Source: Polyangiaceae bacterium
GTDB taxonomy: Bacteria; Myxococcota_A; Polyangia; Polyangiales; Polyangiaceae
Direction of reading: 5' to 3'
DNA: 64,000 bases
NCBI GenBank assembly: GCA_020633205.1
Contig: JACKEB010000013.1
Coordinates: 310,001-374,000, forward strand
Part shown: positions 18,700 to 26,703 of the stretch, piece after piece
Layout of the letters: every line of letters starts with the position of its first letter
Numbering within the stretch: position 1 is the first letter of the stretch
Notes under the pieces: generated by a model
The model's database searches: none
The model's input: the letters and a program-made list of their open reading frames with translations, nothing else
What the model was told of the DNA's origin: nothing
Translations under genes and position numbers: made by a program

Positions 18700-19385
18700 A
18701 TGCCCCTGCTGAAACCGATGCGTTGGGAGTCGGCGACTACCTAAAGGTACGTTACTCCGCGGAAGCGCGTCCTTACACGAGCTACCCAGATCAGCTCACG
18801 CGCTACCTCACTGCGCGTTTCTTGACTGGATATCGTGGCGGGCGCCTGCTCGATTTGGGCTGTGGGCGAGGCGAGTTCTTGGATGGCTTTGCTCGTCAGG
18901 GCTTCCGCGTGACCGGGTTCGACCGTGCGCAACCGGCGGAGAACTCCAGCACGCCGATCGTGATTGGGGACTACGAGCGGGATGGCCTGCCCTTCGAAGA
19001 CCAGAGCTTCGACATCGTGTTCAACAAGAGCGTGCTCGAGCACACCCACGACATCAGTGGGCTCCTAGCCGAGTGTCGCCGCATTCTGCGCCCTGGTGGT
19101 CGCCTGATCAGCCTGGTTCCTGACTGGAAGGCCCAGTGGAGCCACTTCTACGACGACTGGACACACGTGCGCCCCTTCACTCTCACTGGGCTCGACGAGT
19201 GCCTGAAGTGTCATGGCTTTGACGTTCACGTCGCCGAGCGCTTCCGCCAGCTGCCGTTCCTTTGGGAGCATCCCTATTTGCGGCCGGTGGCGAGCGTCGC
19301 TGCGCGACTGCCGAACGCACTCAAGCGCTACAAGCTCGTGCGCTTCTCCAAAGAGTGGATGCTGCTCGCGGTCGCCGATCGCTGA
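18696..19385 (+). CDS. Class I SAM-dependent methyltransferase
   Basis: 229 residues. Motif I is LLDLGCGRGEFLDGF, followed by TGFDRA, DGLPFEDQSFDIVFNKSVLEH and ILRPGGRLISLVPD, the order typical of methyltransferase-11/23 domains. The start overlaps the glucosaminidase stop (ATGA). It lies 374 bases upstream of the nonulosonate-type operon. Methylation of a flagellar glycan or another small molecule is possible but not shown. Confidence 0.85.
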   Translation: MNAPAETDALGVGDYLKVRYSAEARPYTSYPDQLTRYLTARFLTGYRGGRLLDLGCGRGEFLDGFARQGFRVTGFDRAQPAENSSTPIVIGDYERDGLPFEDQSFDIVFNKSVLEHTHDISGLLAECRRILRPGGRLISLVPDWKAQWSHFYDDWTHVRPFTLTGLDECLKCHGFDVHVAERFRQLPFLWEHPYLRPVASVAARLPNALKRYKLVRFSKEWMLLAVADR

Positions 19386-19759
19386 GCATCCGATACCTCT
19401 CCGAGGATCCGAGGCGGGCCAGTTCGGCTCGCCTCGCGCGTTTCCATTCGGGGCTGCAGGTTCCCCATCTGCAAGGTTGCAGGACGAGCGCGCGGCGGGT
19501 TTTGGGGGGAGGAAGCAGCGCGCGAGTTGCCCGAGCGCGCCGGGAGCGTCGAGTGGCTGACGCCCCCTCGGTGGATATTTGTCGCCGCCCCGGTGTCCTC
19601 CGCCCGCTTTTCCGCGCGGCGTGCTACCAACTGGCGAAATCTGGCTGAAATCAGCTGCGCACGGCGGCCTCCAAGAGTTGTCACGCCCTTTGCAAAGCCC
19701 CTCGTGTGCCCCTCGGTGGCGTTCGGGAACGCCGCGACGGCAGGGGATCCGGAGGATGT
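19386..19759 (+). other. 374-base gap holding the probable promoter of the sugar operon
   Basis: No open frame here has coding character. The gap separates the methyltransferase from the NeuB-like gene and is the natural place for the promoter of the 19760-27464 gene run. I looked for sigma-54 (-24/-12) and sigma-28 patterns. The nearest candidate, around 19635-19660 (TGGC followed by GC), has spacing off by one base, so I do not call a promoter. Confidence 0.4.
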
Positions 19760-20626
19760 ATGGCTCAGGTGATGATTGGCAACAAGGCGGTCGGCGACGG
19801 AGCTCCCTGCTACGTCGTGGGCGAGATCGGAATCAACCACAACGGCGATCTCGGGATCGCTCGACGGCTCATGGACGCAGCCGCGGTCGCGGGATGCGAC
19901 GCGGTGAAGTTTCAGAAGCGCACCTTGGATGTGGTCTACACCGCTGAGGAGCTCGCGAAGCCTCGGGAGAACCCGTTCGGAGCGACGAACGGCGACCTCA
20001 AGCGGGGTCTCGAGTTCGGGCACGACCAGTACCATCACGTCGACCGCTACTGCGGCGAGAAGAGCATGCACTGGTTCGCGTCGTGTTGGGACGAGGCGTC
20101 GGTGGACTTCATCGAAGCCTTCAACCCGCCCGCGTACAAGATCGCTTCAGCCAGCCTCACGGATGACAACCTGCTGCGCCACCACAAGCGTACCGGCAAG
20201 CCGATCATCATTTCCACGGGGATGAGCACCATGGCGCAGATCGACCACGCCGTCGAGGTGCTGGGGACCGACAAGCTGATCGTGCTCCACGCGACCAGCG
20301 CCTACCCCTGCAAAGCTGAGGAGCTGAATCTGCGCGTGATCCCCAAGCTGAAGGAGCGCTATGGCGTACCCGTCGGCTACTCTGGTCACGAGGTGGGGCT
20401 CGCGACGACCTACGCTGCGGTCGCCCTCGGTGCCTCGATGGTTGAGCGCCACATCACCCTCGACCGTGCGATGTGGGGCTCCGATCAAGCCGCGAGCGTG
20501 GAGCCCCAGGGCCTGATGCGCCTGGTGCGCGACATCCGCGTGATCGAAGCCGGCCTCGGTAATGGCGAGAAGGTCGTCTACGACTCTGAGGTACCCATCC
20601 AGAAGAAGCTGCGTCGCGTCGGGTGA
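19760..20626 (+). CDS. NeuB-like nonulosonate synthase lacking the SAF domain
   Basis: 288 residues from ATG 19760, which has GGAGG just upstream. The NeuB TIM barrel is complete: GEIGINHNGD, CDAVKFQKR, ISTGMST, VGYSGHEVG and ERHITLDRAMWGSDQAAS. NeuB, PseI and LegI enzymes condense phosphoenolpyruvate with a six-carbon sugar to give a nine-carbon ulosonic acid. Usual family members have a further 60-residue antifreeze-like SAF domain; this protein stops at KKLRRVG, where that domain would begin. SAF-less forms do exist, so it may be natural, but the stop lies within the duplicated element at 20611. It is the first gene of the sugar operon. Confidence 0.87.
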   Translation: MAQVMIGNKAVGDGAPCYVVGEIGINHNGDLGIARRLMDAAAVAGCDAVKFQKRTLDVVYTAEELAKPRENPFGATNGDLKRGLEFGHDQYHHVDRYCGEKSMHWFASCWDEASVDFIEAFNPPAYKIASASLTDDNLLRHHKRTGKPIIISTGMSTMAQIDHAVEVLGTDKLIVLHATSAYPCKAEELNLRVIPKLKERYGVPVGYSGHEVGLATTYAAVALGASMVERHITLDRAMWGSDQAASVEPQGLMRLVRDIRVIEAGLGNGEKVVYDSEVPIQKKLRRVG

Positions 20627-20776
20627 CGCCCTCGGCGCGCCGCCCGCCCGCGAGATCGCGGGAGGGCGTCCGGCGCGCCTCGGGCTTGCACCCGACTGCT
20701 CCTCGCTGCTGTTTTTCTTGAGGGGTCTTTCCAAGACCCCTCCCCCACGGTTCCCGTGGGGCCCCCTCCCCAAGGG
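20611..20776 (+). repeat. Structured intergenic element, copy 1
   Basis: First of two direct copies. It starts in the last codons of the NeuB-like gene (shared GCGTCGGGTGACGCCCTCGG) and ends in CCCCCTCCCCAA. It contains a long imperfect palindrome framed by GGCGCGCC. A TGTTTTTCTT tract follows, then a 10-bp hairpin (20720-20729 with 20733-20742, loop TCC) and an 8-bp hairpin (20743-20750 with 20754-20761, loop TTC). It could be a terminator, a REP-like repeat or a mobile-element remnant. Confidence 0.8.
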
Positions 20777-20804
20777 TATTTACGGCGTAATGTAGCCGAG
20801 AGGG

Positions 20805-21000
20805 CTGCGTCGGGTGACGCCCTCGGGCGGGCGATCCGTGGGGCTCGGGGCGCTCGTCGCATCGCACGAGCGGAAACCGCGCGCCCCCTCGGGTGAGGGC
20901 GCTCGGTTTCCTCCTTTCGGCGCGGATCTGCTCCTCGCTGTTGTTTTTCTGAGGGGTCTTGGGAAGACCCCTCCCCCGCGGAGCGGGGCCCCCTCCCCAA
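20805..21000 (+). repeat. Structured intergenic element, copy 2
   Basis: Second copy, sharing the same head, the TGTTTTTCT tract, the GAGGGGTCTT/AAGACCCCTC hairpin (20951-20960 with 20964-20973, loop GGG) and the CCCCCTCCCCAA end. Its second hairpin has different arms (CCCCGC/GCGGGG, 20974-20979 with 20983-20988, loop GGA) in the same position as copy 1. The variable middle instead carries a hairpin with arms GGAAACCG (20872-20879) and CGGTTTCC (20904-20911). Preserved pairing with changed bases argues for selected structure. Confidence 0.8.
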
Positions 21001-21052
21001 AGCAGTTTTGTGCCGTGGGGATATGAATCTGGCTGATTGAAGGGAGAGTATT

Positions 21053-21898
21053 GTGTTCAAGAGTGTGATCGGGTTGATCCAGGGTAGGCTGAGTCCTCGT
21101 CCGGCGGATCGGTTGCAGGCGTTTCCGGTTGATTGTTGGTGGAAGGAGTTCGAGGCCGCTGCGGAGCTCGGAATTCCGGCCATCGAGTGGATCGTCGAGG
21201 CGGATACCTGGAACGAAAACCCCTTGCTGTTCCCGGGAGGAAACGAGCTGGTGCGCCGCGTCAGTGAGTCGACCGGGGTTCAGGTGCGCAGCGTGTGCGC
21301 GGATCACGTGATGGTGCACAAGCTCTCCGGTGTGACCGAGAGCGAGCGCCGTAAGAACGTCGCTGCGTTTCAGCACATCATCAGCGCGGCAGCCCAGGTC
21401 GGAGCACGGCGCATTCTGGTGCCGCTGTTGGAGACCTCGGCGCTCAACAGTCCGGCGGAAGAGGCGCAGGCGCGCAGGAGCCTGCGCGAGGCCGGTGAGA
21501 TGGCTCGCGCTTGCGGCATCGTGCTGGGCCTTGAGATGGACATCCCGGGGCACGCCTACGCCTCCTTCATTCGTAGTGTGAATCACCCCGCCGTACGCGC
21601 TTACTACGATACGGGGAACTCTGGCGCTCAGGGCTACGACATCGCGACGGATGTGTTGCCGTTGCTTCCGATGTTGGAGGCGGTCCACGTGAAGGACCGC
21701 GAGCTGCATGGGACGAGTCGGATGCTGGGTGAAGGCGCTGCCAACCTGCGCGGGTTCCTGCACACGCTGGCGGCGGCGAATTTCCACGGTGACTTCACGC
21801 TCCAGAGCTGGTTCGGAGACGACGCTGTGGGAGACACCCAGCGCAACTACAGCTACTTCCTGAACCTGTACCTCGACGCGTTCCGGCGGGCTGCCTGA
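21053..21898 (+). CDS. Sugar phosphate isomerase/epimerase-type TIM-barrel protein
   Basis: 281 residues from GTG 21053 with a GGGAGAG site upstream. It begins KSVIGLIQGRLSPRP and has the AP-endonuclease-2/xylose-isomerase-like barrel: AIEWIVEAD, ILVPLLETSAL, LGLEMDIPG, RAYYDTGNS and AVHVKDRELHG. The Glu, Asp and His residues in those strands form the usual metal site. It probably isomerises or epimerises a sugar intermediate in the nonulosonate-type pathway. Its stop overlaps the next start by one base. The fold is confident; the reaction is not known. Confidence 0.83.
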   Translation: MFKSVIGLIQGRLSPRPADRLQAFPVDCWWKEFEAAAELGIPAIEWIVEADTWNENPLLFPGGNELVRRVSESTGVQVRSVCADHVMVHKLSGVTESERRKNVAAFQHIISAAAQVGARRILVPLLETSALNSPAEEAQARRSLREAGEMARACGIVLGLEMDIPGHAYASFIRSVNHPAVRAYYDTGNSGAQGYDIATDVLPLLPMLEAVHVKDRELHGTSRMLGEGAANLRGFLHTLAAANFHGDFTLQSWFGDDAVGDTQRNYSYFLNLYLDAFRRAA

Positions 21899-23127
21899 TG
21901 CACAAGACCAAGCGACCGCTGGCTCCCGCAGACCTTACGGCGTTGGGCCACAGCTCGCGTGCCGTTCGCGGCACGCCGTTCCGCGCGTCAATCCCCCACT
22001 GCCTTTTTGTCGGCTTGGGGGGCGTAGGGCAGCGCCACCTCAGAAACCTGTTCGAGCTCTTCGGTCGCGACGGTGTTCGAGTCAGTGCCGTGCGGATGCG
22101 ACGCGAGCAGACAGTGCTCGATGACAAGCTCCAGGTCGTGCCGGGCGCACGCCTCGAGGATGTGTACCCGATGCAAGTGTTCGACACGCTCGAGCCAGCG
22201 CTCGGCCACTACCCCGACGTGGTGTTCGTGACAAACCCCAATCGTCTGCACATCCCTGTGGCTCGGGCGGCAGTGGAACACGGGGCGCATGTGTTCATCG
22301 AGAAGCCAATTAGTGATGACGAGGCTGGGATCGCAGGGCTCGTCGAGTTGGCTCGTGAGACGGGCGTGGTGGGAATGGTCGCCTACCAGCTGCGGCAGCA
22401 CCCTGGGTTTCGCAAGCTGCAGGCTTGGCTCGGTGGCGATCGGATTGGACGCGTGCTTTCGGTGCGCGCCGACATCGGTGAGTACCTACCCGGCTTCCAT
22501 CCCTACGAGGACTATCGTCGCATGTACGCTTCCCGTGCGGATCAGGGAGGCGGCGTGATCTGCACGCAGATCCACGAAATCGATCTCCTAGGGGCGCTGT
22601 TTGGCCGTCCAGAGCGCGTGTTCGCGATTGGTGGGCAGCTGAGCTCCCTCGAAGTCGATGTCGAGGACGTGGCGCTTTCGTTGCTGGAGTACCGGCATGC
22701 GGACGGCGGACTCCTCCCGGTGCACCTCCACCAAGACTACACCAGCCGTCCGGCGCGTCGCGCCATCTCGATCTACGGGGAAGCCGGCAGCATCGAGTTC
22801 GATCTGAAGAACGCCAAGCTCAGTTGGTACTGCGAGAGTCAGCTCAAGGAGCAACACGACTACAGCGAGTACCCGCGCAACCAGCTGTTTCTCAGCGAGC
22901 TGGCGCACTTCTTCGAGTGCATTCAGCTTGGCAAGCAACCGGTCGTCAACCTGGAGGCGGGGACGCGCAGCCTGGAGGTGGGCCTCGCGCTCAAGCGTTC
23001 GCTGGCTAGCCGTATGCCGGAGTTCGTCCCGGATTTGCTCGCAAACATAGACGCGGACTCCGATTGGCTGCCATCGCGACCCCCTCTCCCCCACAACAAG
23101 AAGAATCGAACGACGGAGGCAGCATGA
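21898..23127 (+). CDS. Gfo/Idh/MocA-family sugar dehydrogenase
   Basis: 409 residues. A 30-residue basic head precedes the Rossmann fold (CLFVGLGGVGQRHLRNL). The signature FIEKPIS follows, with the catalytic Lys of EKP, and the substrate half has HPYEDYRRMY and GGGVICTQIHEIDLL. These enzymes oxidise or reduce sugar hydroxyls using NAD(P). It is coupled to both neighbours (TGATG at 21896-21900, ATGA at 23124-23127). A role in shaping the precursor of the ulosonic acid is inferred from the operon. Confidence 0.87.
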   Translation: MHKTKRPLAPADLTALGHSSRAVRGTPFRASIPHCLFVGLGGVGQRHLRNLFELFGRDGVRVSAVRMRREQTVLDDKLQVVPGARLEDVYPMQVFDTLEPALGHYPDVVFVTNPNRLHIPVARAAVEHGAHVFIEKPISDDEAGIAGLVELARETGVVGMVAYQLRQHPGFRKLQAWLGGDRIGRVLSVRADIGEYLPGFHPYEDYRRMYASRADQGGGVICTQIHEIDLLGALFGRPERVFAIGGQLSSLEVDVEDVALSLLEYRHADGGLLPVHLHQDYTSRPARRAISIYGEAGSIEFDLKNAKLSWYCESQLKEQHDYSEYPRNQLFLSELAHFFECIQLGKQPVVNLEAGTRSLEVGLALKRSLASRMPEFVPDLLANIDADSDWLPSRPPLPHNKKNRTTEAA

Positions 23128-23942
23128 GAGCGAAGGCTCCCGAGGTTTTGGCCCTGATCCCGGCGCGTGGTGGCTCCAAGTCCGTGCCACGCAAGAACGT
23201 GCTCCCGGTAGCTGGCAAGCCGCTGATCGCATACTCCATCGCGCACGCGCTTGGTTCCTCGGGGATCACACGCACGATCGTGAGCACCGATGACGCGGAG
23301 ATCGCCGAGGTGAGCGAAGCCTTCGGCGCCGAGGTGCCATTCGAGCGTCCCGCGGAGTTCGCCGGAGACTATGCAACGGACGTCCAGGTCTTCAAGCACG
23401 CGCTCCAGTGGCTGCGAGACGAACAGGGCTACGTTCCAGAGCTGGTGGTTCATCTGCGCCCGACTGGTCCGGTGCGTCGCATCGAGCTGATCGAAGATGC
23501 GATCCGGCGGATGCTCGCGCACCCCGAGGCAGACTCGTTGCGCAGCATCGGTCTCGCTGAGCAGACGCCGTACAAGATGTGGCGTGTCGAGGGCGAGTAC
23601 TTGCGTCCGCTGCTCGAGGTCGAAGGGCTGCCCGAGGCTCACTCGATGCCTCGGCAGATCCTGCCGGCGGTGTACTGGCAGAACGGCTACGTAGACATCG
23701 TGCGCCCGCGCTGCGTGCTCGAGCACAACAGCATGGTTGGCCGAGTGTCGCTGCCGTTCATCGTGGAGGAACACGGGGTGGAACTCGACTACCCGGATCA
23801 GATCCCGGCGCTCGAGCGCGCGGTGGCGGACGCGTACGGGCTCGAGCCAGAGTCGATGCTGTACGCCAGCGCTGAGACCGGCACGGATGCTGCTTTGGTA
23901 GCCCGTGGAGGTGCCAAACCATGCAAGCGTTATCCCGCGTAG
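23124..23942 (+). CDS. CMP-sugar synthetase (acylneuraminate cytidylyltransferase-like, NeuA family)
   Basis: 272 residues from ATG 23124, preceded by GGAGG; an earlier in-frame ATG lies deep in the previous gene. The nucleotide-binding motif IPARGGSKSVPRKNV is near the N-terminus. STDDAEIAEVSEAFGAEVPFERP and HLRPTGPVR follow, with the metal-binding Asp in NGYVDIVRP. NeuA-type enzymes activate ulosonic acids with CTP. With the NeuB-like synthase this makes the operon a CMP-ulosonate pathway. It overlaps the SDR gene by 22 bases. Confidence 0.9.
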   Translation: MRAKAPEVLALIPARGGSKSVPRKNVLPVAGKPLIAYSIAHALGSSGITRTIVSTDDAEIAEVSEAFGAEVPFERPAEFAGDYATDVQVFKHALQWLRDEQGYVPELVVHLRPTGPVRRIELIEDAIRRMLAHPEADSLRSIGLAEQTPYKMWRVEGEYLRPLLEVEGLPEAHSMPRQILPAVYWQNGYVDIVRPRCVLEHNSMVGRVSLPFIVEEHGVELDYPDQIPALERAVADAYGLEPESMLYASAETGTDAALVARGGAKPCKRYPA

Positions 23943-24850
23943 AGACGCCTGAACGAGCCGAGACGAGCGCAGAACAAGCTCCGTCGAAGCTCGCCCAGCG
24001 CTTCGATTTGACCGGAAAAGTAGCTCTAATCACTGGCGGCGCTGGGCTCCTGGGCCAGCAACACGGGCGTGCCATCTGGGAAGCCGGAGGCACGCCGGTG
24101 CTCGCGGACTTGAACCTCGAGCCCGCGCGAGCGGCGGCGCTCCGACTCGTGAGCGCCAAAGCGTTGACGCCCGTCGCGGATCTCGATCTCGACGCCCTCG
24201 CGAAGGAGCGAGTCGGCGCTGTGAGCATCGATGTTACTCGAGAGGAGTCTCTCCGCGCGGCACTCCAGGAGGTCGTGAGCCGTCACGGGCGAGTCGACAT
24301 CCTGATCAACAACGCCGCGAACAATCCCAAGATGGAAGACGGCAGCATCGGCTCGACGCGTCTCGAGCAGTTCGACATCGCGCGCTGGCATGCAGACCTC
24401 GAAGTTGGGCTCACCGGCGCGTTCCTGTGCGCCAAGGTATTTGGCAGCCACATGGCGGAGCAGGGTGGGGGAGTCATCCTCAACATCGCGTCCGACTTGG
24501 GTCTGATTGCGCCCGACCAGCGCATCTACCGCGTGCCCGGAGTGCCCGAGGACGAGCAGCCGGTGAAGCCGGTGACGTATTCCGTGGTGAAAGGCGGCCT
24601 CGTGATGCTGACCAAGTACCTCGCCACCTATTGGGCTGAGCGTGGCGTACGGGTCAACAGCTTGAGCCCAGGTGGCATGCGGAACGGCCAGCCCGAGGAC
24701 TTCGTCGAGCGCCTCACGAACCTGATCCCGATGGGGCGTATGGCGGAGCCAGGCGAGTACGAGGCCGCGGTGCTGTTCCTGTGTTCCGCCGCGTCGAGCT
24801 ACATGACCGGGGCAAACCTGGTGGTTGACGGAGGTCGCACATGTTGGTGA
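23921..24850 (+). CDS. Short-chain dehydrogenase/reductase (PtmA-like)
   Basis: 309 residues. A 25-residue leader precedes a classical SDR: TGGAGLLGQQHG for the cofactor, NNAANN, the Ser in ILNIASDLG and the YSVVKGG catalytic Tyr/Lys pair. The end, YMTGANLVVDGGRTCW, is typical. SDRs of the PtmA type occur beside NeuB and NeuA homologues in flagellin-glycan loci such as that of Campylobacter. It presumably acts on a sugar intermediate here. GGAGG lies 9 bases before the start, and the gene overlaps both neighbours. Confidence 0.87.
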   Translation: MQALSRVETPERAETSAEQAPSKLAQRFDLTGKVALITGGAGLLGQQHGRAIWEAGGTPVLADLNLEPARAAALRLVSAKALTPVADLDLDALAKERVGAVSIDVTREESLRAALQEVVSRHGRVDILINNAANNPKMEDGSIGSTRLEQFDIARWHADLEVGLTGAFLCAKVFGSHMAEQGGGVILNIASDLGLIAPDQRIYRVPGVPEDEQPVKPVTYSVVKGGLVMLTKYLATYWAERGVRVNSLSPGGMRNGQPEDFVERLTNLIPMGRMAEPGEYEAAVLFLCSAASSYMTGANLVVDGGRTCW

Positions 24851-25914
24851 TGCCTATTCGCGTGTTGGCCTTGGACATCGACGGTGTCCTCACGGACGGC
24901 CGTGTCTCCCTCACCCCCGGTGGTGGGGAGAGCAAGGGGCTGAGCTTTCGTGACCTCGATGCCATTACTCAGGCGCGTCGCGCGGGGCTGCAAATCGCCT
25001 TGGTCACCGGCGAGAGCGGCGAGATGGTTGACGTCGTCGCGGAACGCATTGCTCCTGATAGAATTTTCCGTGGGGCAAAAGACAAACACGGTGCGGTGCA
25101 TGCCCTCGCCGACGAGCTAGGGCTTGGCGTCGAGAGCATCTGCTACGTCGGTGACGCGGACCGCGATGCGCCCGCGCTGGAGTGCGTGGGCCTTGGGCTC
25201 GCGCCGAGCGACGCATCCCAGGAGGCGCGGCGTCGGGCCAAGCGCGTTCTCAAATCCGGGGGCGGTAGTGGGGCTGTGGCCGAGGCAGTGGGGCTGGTGC
25301 TCGACCTGGTTCACGATGCCGCGCGCGCTCCGGCGCTCGAGCGTCGCATGCTCGAGATCGCCGAGGAGAGTGTGGAAGCGCACCGTCGCTTCGTGGCGGA
25401 GGCGATCCCCCAGCTGCGCCAGGTCGCGCAGGTGTTCATTCGCGCGCTGCGGGGCGGCCACAAGATCCTGCTGTGCGGCAACGGCGGCAGCGCCGCGGAC
25501 GCCCAGCACGTCGCGGGTGAACTCATCGGTCGCTTCCTCAAGGAAAGTGAGCCGTGGCCCGCGATCGCGCTCTCATCCGATTCTTCGGTCCTGACCTGCA
25601 TCGGAAACGACTGGTCCTTTGACGACGTGTTCGCGCGCCAGGTGCGCGCTCTTGCCGCACCTGGGGATGTCGTCGTGGGGATCTCCACCAGCGGCAACTC
25701 GACCAACGTGCTGCGCGCGATGGAAGCCGCTAGAAACAAGGGCGCGGTGAGCGTTGGGTTCACCGGTGAGCGAGCGTGCCGCCTGCCCGATGTGTGCGAC
25801 GTGTGTTTCGCTGCGCCCGCTTCTGCGACTCCGCGCATTCAAGAGCTTCACATTCTTGGCTGGCATGCCGTTTGTGAGGTTGTCGAAACCTCTCTCATGG
25901 AAAGCGCCGCCTGA
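24841..25914 (+). CDS. Fusion of KdsC-like HAD phosphatase and GmhA-like SIS isomerase
   Basis: 357 residues. The N-terminal half (about 5-160) is a HAD phosphatase of the KdsC/NeuNAc-9-phosphatase type with LALDIDGVLTDG (nucleophile Asp), the Lys in GAKDKHG and the acidic motif YVGDADRDAP. The C-terminal half (about 170-357) is a GmhA-type SIS domain: CGNGGSAADAQHVAGELIGRF, ISTSGNSTNVLRA and IQELHILGWHAVCE. Normally these are separate proteins: a phosphatase for ulosonate phosphates and a ketose/aldose phosphate isomerase. The fusion suggests sequential or coordinated steps. ATG 24841 has GGAGG at 24830-24834; ATG 24850 is an alternative. Confidence 0.88.
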   Translation: MLVMPIRVLALDIDGVLTDGRVSLTPGGGESKGLSFRDLDAITQARRAGLQIALVTGESGEMVDVVAERIAPDRIFRGAKDKHGAVHALADELGLGVESICYVGDADRDAPALECVGLGLAPSDASQEARRRAKRVLKSGGGSGAVAEAVGLVLDLVHDAARAPALERRMLEIAEESVEAHRRFVAEAIPQLRQVAQVFIRALRGGHKILLCGNGGSAADAQHVAGELIGRFLKESEPWPAIALSSDSSVLTCIGNDWSFDDVFARQVRALAAPGDVVVGISTSGNSTNVLRAMEAARNKGAVSVGFTGERACRLPDVCDVCFAAPASATPRIQELHILGWHAVCEVVETSLMESAA

Positions 25915-25944
25915 TAGTTCGGCAGACCGCTTGGAGCACCCACC

Positions 25945-26703
25945 GTGGATCCCGCAACACTGATAGGCATCATTCTTGGGTTCGGCCTGATCTTGGGGTC
26001 GATCCTGATGAGCGGCTCCCTTGGACCCTTCATCGATCCACCGAGCATGATGATCGTGTTCGGTGGCTCGATCGCCGTCACGCTGATCATGGAGAGCATG
26101 CAGAACGTGAAGGCAGCGTTCAGCGTCGCCAAGAACGCGTTCAAGACCAAGGGGGGCAAGGCCTCGGAGACGATCAAGGTCATCCTCGAGCTCTCCAACG
26201 CCGCACGCCGTGAAGGTATCCTTGCGCTCGAGAACAAGAAGGTGGACGACACCTTTCTGCAGAAGGGCCTGCGCATGGCCGTCGACGGGATCCCCAGGGA
26301 AGAGATCCGCGAGACCTTGAGCGCCGAGCTCGTCGCCATGTCGGAGCGCCATAGCCGCGGTGTGAAGCTCTTCAAGTTCGTCGGCGCCATGGCTCCCGCC
26401 ATGGGCATGATCGGTACGCTGATCGGCCTGGTGCAAATGCTCCAGGCGCTCGACGACCCATCGGCTATCGGCCCGGCGATGGCCGTCGCGCTCTTGACCA
26501 CCCTCTACGGCGCGATCCTGGCAAACATCATTTGCATCCCGATCGCTGAGAAGCTCGACAGACGGTCCTCGGAGGAGTCAGCCAACATGAAGGTGGTCAT
26601 CGAAGGGATCGACTCGATCGTGAAGGGCCACAACGCAGCGGTGATCAAGGATCGGTTGGAGGCCCGCCTCGCTCCCAAGCACCGTGAGCAGGAGGCCGCG
26701 TAA
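25945..26703 (+). CDS. motA: Flagellar stator protein MotA
   Basis: 252 residues from GTG 25945. Four membrane helices are visible (about 4-22, 30-50, 148-170, 182-205). The cytoplasmic loop is rich in charges, and the PAMGMIGTLIGLVQML segment is the MotA signature with its conserved Pro residues. MotA and MotB form the ion-driven stator of the flagellar motor. It lies only 30 bases after the HAD-SIS gene, so it is probably read from the sugar operon. Gliding or TonB-like relatives (ExbB, AglR) are less likely, given the MotB partner and the flagellar genes nearby. Confidence 0.93.
   Translation: MDPATLIGIILGFGLILGSILMSGSLGPFIDPPSMMIVFGGSIAVTLIMESMQNVKAAFSVAKNAFKTKGGKASETIKVILELSNAARREGILALENKKVDDTFLQKGLRMAVDGIPREEIRETLSAELVAMSERHSRGVKLFKFVGAMAPAMGMIGTLIGLVQMLQALDDPSAIGPAMAVALLTTLYGAILANIICIPIAEKLDRRSSEESANMKVVIEGIDSIVKGHNAAVIKDRLEARLAPKHREQEAA

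Noticed and set aside
19630..19665. Sigma-54-like -24/-12 boxes before the sugar operon
   Set aside because: The GG and GC pairs are one base off the required spacing in both candidates.
20578..21787. Two long reverse open frames through the repeat element and the isomerase gene
   Set aside because: They translate repeat DNA into Arg/Gly/Pro-rich text and oppose a well-supported enzyme gene.
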